Below are positions 7,971 to 17,102 of a stretch of DNA of 64,000 nucleotides, one piece after another. Source of the stretch: Bradyrhizobium huanghuaihaiense (GTDB taxonomy: Bacteria > Pseudomonadota > Alphaproteobacteria > Rhizobiales > Xanthobacteraceae); contig NZ_VLLA01000003.1 in the NCBI RefSeq assembly GCF_007830635.1, positions 124,001-188,000 on the forward strand, written 5' to 3'. The notes beneath the pieces are model-generated. The model saw nothing but the letters and a program-made list of their open reading frames with translations. It was not told the origin of the DNA and did no database searches. The position numbers were made by a program, and so were the translations under genes. Each line of letters begins with the position of its first letter. Positions within the stretch are counted from its first letter, which is position 1.

Positions 7971-10900
7971 CTACTCTGCTGCGATCTGCCGTGGCGCGGG
8001 CGGCGGATTGGCGAGATCAGCTGCGAGCTGCGCGTAGCGGGCTTTGGCGTCCTGAACCGCCTTCTCTTTCACCGGGCCGTAGCCGCGGATGCGGTCGGGC
8101 AGCGAGAGCAATTCGACCGCGGTGTCGATCGTGACGGGCGACAACAGGCCGAGCACGGTGGTGACGTCCTTTTCGTAGCCGGCGATCAGGTCGCGCTCGA
8201 GCTTGCGGTCGGCACTGCGGCCGAAGATGTCGAGCGCCGTGCCGCGCAGGAATTTGAACTTTGCCAGCACGCGGAAGACCTTCAGCATCCACGGGCCGAA
8301 GGCGCGCTTCTTGGGGCGGCCGATCGCATCGATGCCGCTGCTGAGGATCGGCGGCGCGAGGTTGAAGCTGAACTTGAAGTCGCCCTCGAACTGGTCGCGG
8401 AGCTGCTGCTCGAAGGCGCCGTCGGTGAACAGGCGCGCGACTTCGTACTCATCCTTGTAGGCCAGCAGCTTGGCGTAATTCACGGCGACCGCGCGCGGCA
8501 ACGCATCGCCATAATCGCCCTGCTTGGCGGCATCGCGGACCTGGTCGACCAGCTTGCGATAGCGCTTGGCGAGGCGGGTGTTCTGGTAGGCGGTGAGATG
8601 CTTGGCGCGATGCTCGATGACCTCGTCGAGCGTCATGGCATCCAGCGTCTTCGGCGCAACGACCTCCTCCGTCCCCTTCAGCATGTCAGCAAGACGCTTG
8701 GGATCGGCGACCGCGAGGCGGCCGAGGCGGAAGGCTTCCTTGTTCATCTTGATCGAGACGCCGTTGACCTCGATGGCCTGCTCGATCGATTCAGCGGATA
8801 GCGGGAACAGCCCTTTCTGATAGGCATAGCCCATCATCATCATGTTGGTGGCGATGCTGTCGCCGAGCAGCTGCTCGGCCGGTCTGGTGAAGTCGAAGAA
8901 CACGGAGTCCTTGTGCAGCGCCGTCTCCAGCACCGCATTGAGCTTGCGGGTCTGGAAGTTGAAGTCGCGATTGAGGATGAAGTCGGCGGTGGGGATGACG
9001 TGGCTGTTGATGACGCCGCGGGTGCGGCTGCTGTCGCACAGCGAGATGGTGTCCTTGGCGACCGCGACCACTTCGTCGGCGGCGAGCACGAGATCGGCCG
9101 TGCCGGTGACGATGCGCGAGCAGGTCACCTCGGCCGGATGATCGGACAGGCGGACATGGCTGAGCACCGCACCGCCCTTTTGCGCCAGGCCCGACATGTC
9201 CAGGATCATCGACGCCTTGCCCTCGATATGGGCGGCCATGCCCAGCAGCGCGCCGATGGTGAGCACGCCGGTGCCGCCGACGCCGCCGACCGCGATGTTA
9301 TAGGGCTTGTCGAGCGTCGGACGCGATGCGGGCTCGGGCAGCTCGCCGATCTCGGCGAGTTCGGCCGGCGCACGGTGGCGCGGCGCGCCGCCGTCGATGG
9401 TGACGAAGGACGGACAGAAGCCCTTGAGGCAGGAATAGTCCTTGTTGCAGGACGACTGGTTGATGGCGCGCTTGCGGCCGAACTCGGTCTCCAGCGGCTC
9501 GACCGAGATGCAGTTCGACTGCACCGAGCAGTCGCCGCAGCCTTCGCAGACCGCCGGGTTGATCATGACACGGCGCGCCGGATCCTCCATCAGGCCGCGC
9601 TTGCGGCGGCGGCGCTTCTCGGCGGCGCAGGTCTGCACGAACACGATCGCCGACGTGCCCTTGTATTCGCGGCACATCTTCATGACGTTCTGGAGCTCGT
9701 CGCGGTGATATTTCTTCACGCCCGGCGCGATGGTGTCAGCCGGATAGGCGTCCGGATTTTCCGAGACGAGATAAATCTCGCTGATGCCCTCGGCGTGAAG
9801 CTGAGCCATGATCTTCTGCGGCGAGAGATCGCCGTCATGGCGCTGGCCGCCGGTCATGGCGACGGCGTCGTTGTAGAGGATCTTGTAGGTGATGTTCGCC
9901 TTGGAGGCGATCGACTGGCGGATGGCGAGACTGCCGGAATGGAAATAAGTGCCGTCGCCGAGGTTCGCGAAAATGTGGTTCTCGTTGGTGAAGGGTGCGA
10001 TGCCGACCCACGGCACGCCCTCGCCGCCCATATGGGTGAAGGTCTCAGTCGAGCGGTCCATCCACAGCGCCATGAAGTGGCAGCCGATGCCGGCGAGCGC
10101 GCGACTTCCCTCGGGGACCTTGGTCGAGGTGTTGTGGGGACAGCCGGAGCAGAAATAAGGGGTGCGGGACACCGGTGCGACCGCCTGCATCTGGGTCGCC
10201 TGACGGCCGTTGAACCAGTCGGCCTTGACGCGAAGCATCTCCGCGATCTCAGGGTTGAGATTAAGTCGGAGCAGTCGCTCGGTGAGCGAGGTCGCAAGCG
10301 AGGCGACGCTGAGCTCGGCGGCGAAGGTCAGGAAACGCTTGTCGTGCTCGTCCATCTTGCCGACGATGCGCGGGCGGACGTCGTCGCGCCAGTTGAACAG
10401 CTCCTGCTTGACCTGGTTCTCGACGATCTCGCGCCGCTCCTCGACGATGAAGATCTCTTCGAGGCCGACCGCGAACTGGCGCACGCCTTCCGGCTCCAGC
10501 GGCCAGGGCATCCCGATCTTGTAGAGGCGCAAGCCGATCTTGGCGGCGACCTCCTCGGTAATCCCGAGCTCGCGCAGCGCCTGCCGCACGTCCTCATAGC
10601 TCTTGCCGGACGCCATGATGCCGAAGCGGGCATTCGGCGAATCCATGGTGATGCGGTTGACCTTGTTGGCGCGCGCAAAGGCGATCGCGGCAAAGCCCTT
10701 GTAGTCCTGCAGGCGGCGGTCCTGCTCGAAGCGGTCGTCGGGCCAGCGTAGATTGAGGCCGCCGGGCGGCAGCTCGAAATCGGTGGGAATGATGAAGGGC
10801 TTCATCTCGTCGGTGAGATCGATCTCGGCGGTGGTCTCCACCGTCTCCGTGATCACCTTCATGCCGACCCAGCAGCCGGAGTAGCGCGACATCGCGATGC

Positions 10901-11462
10901 CGAGCAGGCCCATCTCGATCATCTCATGGATGCTCGAGGGATAGAGATACGGCATCAGCGCCGAGATGAAGGCATGGTCGGACTGATGCGGGACCGTCGA
11001 AGACTTGGCGCCGTGGTCGTCGCCGGCAAGGCACAGCACGCCGCCGTTCTTGGCCGAGCCGGCGGCATTGCCGTGGCGGAACACGTCGCCGCAGCGGTCG
11101 ACGCCGGGGCCCTTGCCGTACCAGATGCCGACCACGCCGTCATACTTGGCGCCGGGCGAGAGGTTGAGCTGCTGCGAGCCCCACACGGCAGTCGCGGCGA
11201 GGTCCTCGTTCACGCCGGGCTGGAACTTGATGTTGTACTGCTCGAGATGCTTGCGGGCGGCGAACAGCTGCTGGTCGTAGCCGCCGAGCGGCGAGCCGCG
11301 ATAGCCGGAAATGAAGCCCGCGGTGTTGAGGCCATTGGCGCGGTCGCGCCGGATCTGCGCCATCGGCAGGCGGACCAGGGCCTGGATGCCCGTGGTGAAG
11401 ACGTGTCCGGTCTGCTGGGTGTATTTCTGATCGAGACTGATCGGACCCTGGTTGATGCCCAT
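7971..11462 (-). CDS. Indolepyruvate ferredoxin oxidoreductase family protein (fused subunits)
   Basis: A single polypeptide of 1163 residues with alpha- and gamma-type 2-oxoacid oxidoreductase domains fused. Visible landmarks are the pyruvate/TPP-binding region with GDGTYFHSG and NDAVAMTGGQ (roughly residues 495-540), a Cys cluster CEGCGDC at 639-645 followed by further cysteines consistent with an iron-sulfur site, and a C-terminal gamma domain with GVGGTGVLT. It should oxidatively decarboxylate aryl- or branched 2-oxo acids to acyl-CoA, reducing ferredoxin. The ATG at 11462 is chosen because GAGGACAAGA sits directly upstream; 11474 has no such site. Fused versions of this size are common in aerobic Alphaproteobacteria. 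Confidence 0.92.
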   Translation of the reverse strand: MGINQGPISLDQKYTQQTGHVFTTGIQALVRLPMAQIRRDRANGLNTAGFISGYRGSPLGGYDQQLFAARKHLEQYNIKFQPGVNEDLAATAVWGSQQLNLSPGAKYDGVVGIWYGKGPGVDRCGDVFRHGNAAGSAKNGGVLCLAGDDHGAKSSTVPHQSDHAFISALMPYLYPSSIHEMIEMGLLGIAMSRYSGCWVGMKVITETVETTAEIDLTDEMKPFIIPTDFELPPGGLNLRWPDDRFEQDRRLQDYKGFAAIAFARANKVNRITMDSPNARFGIMASGKSYEDVRQALRELGITEEVAAKIGLRLYKIGMPWPLEPEGVRQFAVGLEEIFIVEERREIVENQVKQELFNWRDDVRPRIVGKMDEHDKRFLTFAAELSVASLATSLTERLLRLNLNPEIAEMLRVKADWFNGRQATQMQAVAPVSRTPYFCSGCPHNTSTKVPEGSRALAGIGCHFMALWMDRSTETFTHMGGEGVPWVGIAPFTNENHIFANLGDGTYFHSGSLAIRQSIASKANITYKILYNDAVAMTGGQRHDGDLSPQKIMAQLHAEGISEIYLVSENPDAYPADTIAPGVKKYHRDELQNVMKMCREYKGTSAIVFVQTCAAEKRRRRKRGLMEDPARRVMINPAVCEGCGDCSVQSNCISVEPLETEFGRKRAINQSSCNKDYSCLKGFCPSFVTIDGGAPRHRAPAELAEIGELPEPASRPTLDKPYNIAVGGVGGTGVLTIGALLGMAAHIEGKASMILDMSGLAQKGGAVLSHVRLSDHPAEVTCSRIVTGTADLVLAADEVVAVAKDTISLCDSSRTRGVINSHVIPTADFILNRDFNFQTRKLNAVLETALHKDSVFFDFTRPAEQLLGDSIATNMMMMGYAYQKGLFPLSAESIEQAIEVNGVSIKMNKEAFRLGRLAVADPKRLADMLKGTEEVVAPKTLDAMTLDEVIEHRAKHLTAYQNTRLAKRYRKLVDQVRDAAKQGDYGDALPRAVAVNYAKLLAYKDEYEVARLFTDGAFEQQLRDQFEGDFKFSFNLAPPILSSGIDAIGRPKKRAFGPWMLKVFRVLAKFKFLRGTALDIFGRSADRKLERDLIAGYEKDVTTVLGLLSPVTIDTAVELLSLPDRIRGYGPVKEKAVQDAKARYAQLAADLANPPPAPRQIAAE

Positions 11463-11742
11463 TCTTGTCCTCATCCGCCCTTTTGAGCGTTTGGCTGCTT
11501 AAGCCGTTGCCTGCCCGTCGTTTTTAGCTAGGGCGCGCCGACCACCTGTACCACTCTATGTCGGATATTTAACGCTCCGCACCACAAATCTGGACCAAAG
11601 GGAGCGCCGGGTAAAAATCGCAATTTCGTGGCTGCAAAGGCATCGGGCATTTTCAATTTGTGTCACCATACCCCCGCCATCGCGAAATGAATTGACGCTC
11701 CTTTCACGCGGGTGCGGTCGATTGGTCGCAGGAGAGGCTTCG

Positions 11743-12966
11743 ATGCGGACGATTCTGGCTGGCTTGGCTCTCGCGGGTTTGGCGTTGTGCAGTGCGGTTG
11801 GAAGCGCGGCCCGTGCCGCCGAACCGTCGCCGGAGCTGATCGCCTATGGCAAGGCTCTGGTCCAGGCCGGTGACTGCGCTGGCTGCCACACCGCCGATCC
11901 GGCAAAGCCGTTCGCTGGCGGAAAGCGCATCGACACACCCTTCGGCGCGATCTATGCGCCGAACCTGACGCCCGACCGCGACACCGGGATCGGCGCCTGG
12001 GCGGATGCCGATTTCACCCGGGCCCTGCGCTACGGCATCGCGCCGGATGGATCGAACTATTATCCGGCCTTCCCCTACCCTTACTTCACGAAGATGACGA
12101 AGGACGACACGCTGGCGATCCGCGCCTATCTCGGCACGCTCGCACCCGTGGCGAGCCGCAACAAGCCGCCGGAGCTGCGCTGGCCGTTCGGCTACCGCGG
12201 CCTGATGCGGATCTGGAACGCCGTGTATTTCAAGCCCGGCCTGTTCGAGCCGGATCAGAACCAGAGTGCAGCGTGGAACAGAGGCGGCTATCTCGTCACC
12301 GGTCTCGGCCATTGCGGCGCCTGCCACACGCCGAAGAACTATTTTGGCGCCGACAAGCAGGCCCAGGCGCTGTCGGGCAACGAGGTCGGCGGCTGGTACG
12401 CGCCGAGGCTCGATGGCGCCGCGCGCACCGGGCTGAAATCCTGGAGCGAGGCTGATATCGCGGAGTATCTGCAAAGCGGACGCAACGCGAAGAGTCATGC
12501 TGACGGTCCGATGGCCGAGGTGGTCGTCAATTCCACGGCGAAGATGAGCGATGCCGATGTCCGCGCGATCGCGCTGTATCTGAAAAGCCTGGCACCGGCA
12601 CGGCGCGAGACGATCGTCACGCCGCCCGACGATGCCGAGATGAAGGCCGGCCAGGCTGTCTACGCCAAGCTTTGCATCGCCTGCCACGAGGCCGACGGCT
12701 CAGGCGCGCCGCGGATCTATCCGCCGCTGCCGGGCAATGCGCTGCTGCAATCGGTCAATCCATCCTCGACCCTGCGCATCATCCTCGACGGCGCCTATAC
12801 CGTGACGACGCCGCGCGCGCCGAACACCGGCGAGATGCCGGCCTATGCCAAGACATTGTCCGACGGCGAGATCGCCGCGGTGACGAACTACATCCGCAAT
12901 TCCTGGGGTAATGCCGGTCCGCCGGTGACGCCGTCGCAGGTGGCGAGGGCAAGGAGGGAGGAGTAG
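11743..12966 (+). CDS. Triheme cytochrome c (alcohol/aldehyde/gluconate dehydrogenase cytochrome-subunit type)
   Basis: A 407-residue exported protein. A signal peptide (about 1-26, ending in ARA-A) is followed by three c-type heme sites, CAGCH at 45-49, CGACH at 191-195 and CIACH at 311-315. Three-heme proteins of this size are the electron-transfer subunit of membrane-bound alcohol, aldehyde or sugar dehydrogenases, passing electrons to quinone. No catalytic dehydrogenase subunit is adjacent, so its partner must be encoded elsewhere. The start at 11743 has AGGAG seven bases or so upstream; an earlier frame opening at 11692 lacks one and would precede the signal peptide. Confidence 0.92.
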   Translation: MRTILAGLALAGLALCSAVGSAARAAEPSPELIAYGKALVQAGDCAGCHTADPAKPFAGGKRIDTPFGAIYAPNLTPDRDTGIGAWADADFTRALRYGIAPDGSNYYPAFPYPYFTKMTKDDTLAIRAYLGTLAPVASRNKPPELRWPFGYRGLMRIWNAVYFKPGLFEPDQNQSAAWNRGGYLVTGLGHCGACHTPKNYFGADKQAQALSGNEVGGWYAPRLDGAARTGLKSWSEADIAEYLQSGRNAKSHADGPMAEVVVNSTAKMSDADVRAIALYLKSLAPARRETIVTPPDDAEMKAGQAVYAKLCIACHEADGSGAPRIYPPLPGNALLQSVNPSSTLRIILDGAYTVTTPRAPNTGEMPAYAKTLSDGEIAAVTNYIRNSWGNAGPPVTPSQVARARREE

Positions 12967-12985
12967 TCCTCCGCTGCCTCCTTCT

Positions 12986-13066
12986 CGTCATTGCGGGCGC
13001 AGCGAAGCAATCCAGAGTCCCTCCGAGGAAAGATTCTGGATTGCTTCGCTGCGCTCGCAATGACGG
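12986..13066. repeat. Palindromic intergenic repeat (family A)
   Basis: cgtcattgcgggcgcagcga and the matching gctgcgctcgcaatgacg flank gcaatccaga / tctggattgc. It lies between convergent genes and could serve as a bidirectional terminator. Confidence 0.9.
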
Positions 13067-13078
13067 CATGAATGGAGC

Positions 13079-13723
13079 CTACCTCTCCTCATCCCCCGTG
13101 AACACGAATTTCGGCATCTCCCATTTGTAGCGCACCGCGAGCAGACGGAAGCTGATGCCGAGCACGAAGGTCAGGATGGTCCAGAGCCCCGCGTTGAGCT
13201 GCAAACCGAACGCGGTCGCATAGAACAGCCCCGTCACCACCGAGACACTGGCGTAGAGCTCGGAGCGGAACAGCAGCGGCACGTCGTTACAGAGCACGTC
13301 GCGCAGCACGCCGCCGGCGCAACCCGTCACCATGCCGGAGACGATCACGATAGGCAGCGTCGCATCCATCTGCCAGGCGACGTCGCAACCGGTCATGGTG
13401 AAGACGACGAGGCCGATGGCATCGAGCACGATGAAGGCGACCTTCAGCCGGTGCACGAGGCGCGCGATCAGAATGGTAACGAAGGCCGCGCCGCCGGCGA
13501 GCGCGAGATAAACGGGGTTGGCGACCCAGGCCAGCGGATAGTGTCCGAGGAAGAGATCGCGCAGCGTGCCGCCGCCGAGCGCGGTGATGCAGCCGAGGAA
13601 GCAGACGCCCAGCCAATCCATGCTGCGGCGTCCGGCAGCGAGCGCAGCCGTCATGCCCTGTGCGGCCACCGCGACCAGCGACAGGAAATGCAGCACGGTA
13701 TCAGTCGGTGGCAGGCTCCACAT
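13079..13723 (-). CDS. TRIC-type (UPF0126) cation-channel family membrane protein
   Basis: A 214-residue membrane protein made of two three-helix repeats plus a last helix. Each repeat carries the family signature, GGGTLRDLFLG in the first and GGVLRDVLCNDVPL in the second. Bacterial members of the trimeric intracellular cation (TRIC) family form K+-permeable trimers with this glycine-rich kinked helix; the physiological role in bacteria is uncertain. The start at 13723 (MWSLPP) is preferred over 13747 because GGGAGGGAACAGGGCG lies directly upstream. Confidence 0.88.
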   Translation of the reverse strand: MWSLPPTDTVLHFLSLVAVAAQGMTAALAAGRRSMDWLGVCFLGCITALGGGTLRDLFLGHYPLAWVANPVYLALAGGAAFVTILIARLVHRLKVAFIVLDAIGLVVFTMTGCDVAWQMDATLPIVIVSGMVTGCAGGVLRDVLCNDVPLLFRSELYASVSVVTGLFYATAFGLQLNAGLWTILTFVLGISFRLLAVRYKWEMPKFVFTGDEER

Positions 13724-13889
13724 CGCCCTGTTCCCTCCCTCGCGCAATGGAACTCACGCGCGGGGCTCCCGGCGGAACAGGTTCCCGATTCCCGGGGCGA
13801 AGGCAACATGCGACGAAAGCATGAAGGGGGGCGGAACAGAATCTCGCACCTGATGGTTGTCCCGGCGCAATAACCGAGGAGACCAATCG

Positions 13890-14282
13890 ATGGCTGACGA
13901 CCGTTTTCCCAACGATCCGTATCGCCCGAACCTCGCCGACGATGAGTATCTTCGCGCGGCACGCCGGGATGCCGACCTTCAGGCGGATCCCGAGCTTGGC
14001 GAAGGCCCCGCCTCCAGCGGTAAGATCGCGCTGTTTGCCGTGGCTGTCGCCCTGGTGCTCGGCGCCGTGTTCTACGGCCTGAACAACAGCACCACGGGCA
14101 ACCAGGCGAGCAACGAGCCGACGCCGCGGACTGCCCAGCAGACGGCGCCGGCCAATCCGGCCGCCCCTCCCGGCATGCGTGACGTGACGCCGCGCAACAA
14201 CACCGAGCCGGGTGTGACCACGGGTGCTGCGCCGACCAAGCCGGCTCCGGACACGCAGAAGCCGTCTGACGGCGCGAAGTAA
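13890..14282 (+). CDS. Hypothetical single-span membrane protein with Pro/Thr-rich tail
   Basis: A 130-residue protein with no recognised domain. An acidic/Arg-rich N-terminal cytoplasmic part (1-45) precedes one membrane helix at about 45-65. The tail after it is unstructured and dominated by Pro, Ala, Thr and Asn, consistent with a periplasmic linker. The start at 13890 has GAGGAGACC upstream, whereas the frame opening at 13857 has none. Function unknown. Confidence 0.75.
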   Translation: MADDRFPNDPYRPNLADDEYLRAARRDADLQADPELGEGPASSGKIALFAVAVALVLGAVFYGLNNSTTGNQASNEPTPRTAQQTAPANPAAPPGMRDVTPRNNTEPGVTTGAAPTKPAPDTQKPSDGAK

Positions 14283-14301
14283 GAGCCACATGATAGCTGT
14301 C

Positions 14302-14400
14302 GTCGCCCGGCTTGACCGGGCGACCCAGTACTCCGAGGCGGCGGTGATTCAATCGAGAAGCCGCGGCGTACTGGATGCCCCGCTTTCGCGGGGCATGACA
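14302..14400. repeat. Palindromic intergenic repeat (family G)
   Basis: Nested inverted repeats: gcccggcttgaccgggc at the left, then ccagtac and gtactgg arms, and gccccgctttcgcggggc at the right. It lies between convergent genes. Confidence 0.85.
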
Positions 14401-14447
14401 CGAGAGGATGACAGAGCGGCGGGACTCAACATCCCGCCGCTGTTTGT

Positions 14448-15257
14448 TTAGCTGAACATCTTGTTGAGCTCGCCGCCGGAATAGCCGCTGCCAAGCTCGG
14501 CAAAGGTCCCCTTCTCCGCCATCTCCTTCGCGGCGCGCATGAAGCCGCCCCAGGCGGCGCGGGCGAGCGAGCCGCCGACGCTGATGCGGCGCACGCCGAG
14601 ATCTTCGGCTTCCCTCAGCGACAGGCCGGAGCCGCCGATCAGAAGGTTGAACGGCTTCGGTGCGACAGCCTTCACCACAGCAGTGATGTCCTCGCGGGTC
14701 TTGAGCCCCGGCGCATAGAGACAATCGGCACCGGCATCCGCGTAGGCGGTAAGCCGGTCGATGACGAGCTTGAGATCGGTGACGCCCCAGAGATAGGCCT
14801 CGCAGCGGCCGACCAAGAGCGTGCCGCTGTCGCCGATCGCCTTGCGCGAGGCCTTGATGCGCTCGACCGCCAGCGCGCGGTCGTAGAGCGGCTTGTCCTT
14901 GTCGCCGGTGGAATCTTCGATCGACAGGCCGGCGACGCCGGTGCGCACACCGCGCTCGACATTGTCGGCGACCTTGTCCGGCTCGACGGCAAAGCCGCCC
15001 TCGAAATCAGCGTTCACGGGGATGTCGACCGCCGAGCTCAATGCTGCCAGATGCTGACAGACGTCCTCGACGGTGACGTGATTGTCGGCCTTGCCGATGG
15101 TCCAGGCAAAACCTGCGCTCGATGACGCGATCGCCTTGAAACCGAGATGTTGCAACGCCTTGGCGCTGCCGACATCGACCGGATTGGGCAGGATGAAGCA
15201 GCCGCTCTCGTGCATCTTCTTGAACGTCGCGCGCTTGTCAGCGGTCGTCACATGCAT
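14448..15257 (-). CDS. Isocitrate lyase/PEP mutase family protein
   Basis: A 269-residue TIM-barrel enzyme. NADFEGGF near residue 89 and the later SIEDST and GRCEA stretches place it in the ICL/PEP-mutase superfamily, in the small 'carboxyvinyl-carboxyphosphonate phosphorylmutase-like' branch. It lacks the KKCGH catalytic loop of true isocitrate lyase, so C-C lyase activity on a 2-methylisocitrate- or oxaloacetate-like acid is possible but unproven. The start at 15257 (MHVTTADK) has GGGAGAGAAAC upstream. It is followed on the same strand by no close partner; two small monooxygenase-like genes lie upstream. Confidence 0.87.
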   Translation of the reverse strand: MHVTTADKRATFKKMHESGCFILPNPVDVGSAKALQHLGFKAIASSSAGFAWTIGKADNHVTVEDVCQHLAALSSAVDIPVNADFEGGFAVEPDKVADNVERGVRTGVAGLSIEDSTGDKDKPLYDRALAVERIKASRKAIGDSGTLLVGRCEAYLWGVTDLKLVIDRLTAYADAGADCLYAPGLKTREDITAVVKAVAPKPFNLLIGGSGLSLREAEDLGVRRISVGGSLARAAWGGFMRAAKEMAEKGTFAELGSGYSGGELNKMFS

Positions 15258-15308
15258 GTTTCTCTCCCTTGTTGGCCGCGCAGAGATAGGCACGCATCAT
15301 CGAGCGCG

Positions 15309-15659
15309 CTAGTGCGCGTCATGCACGGCGCGGCTGTCCTTCGGCGCCTCCTCGCGATCGTTCATGCCGTAGTCCCTGACAACGCTGGCGATGCGCAAGT
15401 GATAATCGGCGAAGATCTGCGCCCTGCCTTTGGCCTGGGTGCGGCGGTGCTCCATGGTGTTGCGCCAGGCCTGCACGGCTGCCTCGTCCCGCCAGAACGA
15501 CAGCGACAGGATCTTGCCCTTCTCGGTCAGGCTCTCGAAACGCTCGACCGAGATGAAGCCGTCGATGGTTTGCAGGAGCGGCTTCAGATCGGCTGCGAGG
15601 TCGAAATAGGTCTGGCGGTGTTCCGGCTTGGGCCAGACCTCGAAGATCACGGCGATCAT
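15309..15659 (-). CDS. Antibiotic biosynthesis monooxygenase (ABM)-like protein
   Basis: A 116-residue protein with a single ferredoxin-like alpha/beta barrel. It shows the ABM pattern, with MIAVIFEVWP at the start, then a DGFISVERF strand and SFWRDEAAVQAWR helix. Members form dimers and act in heme or quinol oxidation or as small stress proteins; the substrate is not evident. ATG at 15659 is favoured over 15665 because GAGGAG abuts the latter with no spacer. It lies 24 bases downstream of a NIPSNAP gene, probably in one transcript. Confidence 0.82.
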   Translation of the reverse strand: MIAVIFEVWPKPEHRQTYFDLAADLKPLLQTIDGFISVERFESLTEKGKILSLSFWRDEAAVQAWRNTMEHRRTQAKGRAQIFADYHLRIASVVRDYGMNDREEAPKDSRAVHDAH

Positions 15660-15683
15660 GGGCATCTCCTCATGTTTGACGGC

Positions 15684-15992
15684 CTACAATACCACCTTGC
15701 GCAGGAAGGTGCGCTCTTCGGCGAGGATGAATTTGTGCTCCTCGGCGAAATGGAAGTTCGCCATGCCCTCCGCATCCTGGCGCAGTCGGGCGCGATAGGC
15801 CTCATAGGCGGCGAGGCTCTCGAAGGTGATCAGCGCGAAGGCGATGTTGTTGGTGCCCTCATGCGGCATGAAATAGCCGATCAGGTCGCCGCCGCATTTC
15901 GGGATGATGGTGAGCCAGCGTTTTGAATATTCCTCGAACTGCGCACGCTTGAACGGATCGAGCTGGTAGCGGATGAAGACGGTGACGGACAT
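15684..15992 (-). CDS. NIPSNAP family protein
   Basis: A 102-residue dimeric alpha/beta-barrel protein ([20 protein letters not shown] at the N-terminus, then [15 protein letters not shown]) that matches the NIPSNAP pattern. Biochemical role in bacteria is unknown. It is the first gene of a short minus-strand unit with the ABM-like gene, and a palindromic repeat separates it from the divergent regulator. Confidence 0.82.
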   Translation of the reverse strand: MSVTVFIRYQLDPFKRAQFEEYSKRWLTIIPKCGGDLIGYFMPHEGTNNIAFALITFESLAAYEAYRARLRQDAEGMANFHFAEEHKFILAEERTFLRKVVL

Positions 15993-16014
15993 GATGGACT
16001 CCTGTGTTTTCTGC

Positions 16015-16149
16015 CGTCATTGCGAGCGCAGGTCTCGTAGGGTGGGCAAAGCGAAGCGTGCCCACGGTCCTTTGTCCGCAACGACGGTTGGTGGGCACGT
16101 CGCTGCGCTCCTTTGCCCACCCTACGGCACCGGTGTGCTCGCAATGACG
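16015..16149. repeat. Composite palindromic repeat (family C nested in family A arms)
   Basis: An outer pair cgtcattgcgagcgc / gctcgcaatgacg encloses a complete family C element, gtagggtgggcaaagcgaagcgtgcccac to gtgggcacg...tgcccaccctacgg. It looks like one repeat inserted in another. Confidence 0.85.
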
Positions 16150-16208
16150 TGTTCGTGGCGACACGCTACGCGCTTGCCCGACCACAATGCTTCGGCTACC
16201 ATCGAAGC

Positions 16209-16907
16209 ATGAAATCAGGACCCGACATCGCCATGGTCGCCGCGCTGGTCGGCGACCCCGCCCGCGCCAACATGCTCACGGCGCTGATGAACGGACGCGC
16301 GCTGACCGCCAGCGAGCTGGCGCAGGAAGCCGGCATCACGCCGCAAACCGCGAGCTCGCATCTGGCCAAGCTCGAGGCCGGCGGGCTGGTGGAGCCGGAG
16401 AAGCAGGGACGCCACCGCTACTACCGCCTCACCGACGATGACGTCGCTGGCGTGCTCGAGGGGCTCGCGGGCCTTGCCGCGCGCACCGGCCATATGCGCG
16501 TGCGCACCGGACCGAAAGATCCGGCGCTGCGGCGCGCGCGGATCTGCTACGACCATCTCGCCGGCGATCTCGGCGTGCAGATGCTCGATTCCTTGCGCGA
16601 GCGGCATCTGGTCAAGCAGAAGAAGCAGGAGATCGAGCTGACCGCCGAGGGCGAGCGCTTTCTCGCCAAAAACCTGCAGATCTCGTCCGACATGCTGAGC
16701 CACCCGCGCCGCCCGGTCTGCAAGGCCTGCCTCGACTGGAGCGAGCGGCGTCATCATCTCGCCGGCACGCTGGGCGCCGCCATGATGCAGCGCTTTGCCG
16801 AGCTGAAATGGGCCGCGCGCGATCCCACGCCCGGCAGCCGCGTCGTCAATTTCACCCGCACCGGCGAGAAGCAGTTTGCCGCGCTGTTCGGCAACGGGAA
16901 GGATTAG
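16209..16907 (+). CDS. ArsR-like winged-helix transcriptional regulator
   Basis: A 232-residue regulator. The winged helix-turn-helix lies at about residues 10-80 (DPARANMLTALMNGRALTAS, then LAQEAGITPQTASSHLAKLE). A C-terminal effector domain follows, ending in a PVCKACLDWSERRHHLAG signature that recurs in a rhizobial ArsR subgroup. C-x2-C in that stretch might bind metal or sense redox state. The start at 16209 (MKSGPDIAM) matches the family; the frame is open upstream through the repeat to 16113, which I reject. Targets are unknown; the divergent NIPSNAP/ABM unit is the obvious candidate. Confidence 0.86.
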   Translation: MKSGPDIAMVAALVGDPARANMLTALMNGRALTASELAQEAGITPQTASSHLAKLEAGGLVEPEKQGRHRYYRLTDDDVAGVLEGLAGLAARTGHMRVRTGPKDPALRRARICYDHLAGDLGVQMLDSLRERHLVKQKKQEIELTAEGERFLAKNLQISSDMLSHPRRPVCKACLDWSERRHHLAGTLGAAMMQRFAELKWAARDPTPGSRVVNFTRTGEKQFAALFGNGKD

Positions 16908-17000
16908 TCACGCCGGGCGCGTGACAGCACACAATCACGTGTGAACGACTGCTACCGTCATGCCCGAGCTTGACCCGGCCATCCACGCGTTTATGGCCAC

Positions 17001-17081
17001 CGTCATTCCGGGACGATGCAAAGCATCGAACCCCGGAATCTCGAGGTTCCGGGTTCGCGCTATGCGCGCCCCGGAACGACG
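17001..17081. repeat. Palindromic intergenic repeat (family D)
   Basis: cgtcattccgggacgatgc ... gcgccccggaacgacg with inner arms ccccggaatctcgaggttccggg. It sits directly upstream of the hydrolase start. Confidence 0.88.
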
Positions 17082-17102
17082 CCGCTAACAAGAGACCTCC
17101 AA

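Noticed and set aside
8913-10751. Plus-strand open frame of 612 residues
   Set aside because: Antisense to the indolepyruvate oxidoreductase gene; no motif, unusual Arg/His/Ala composition.
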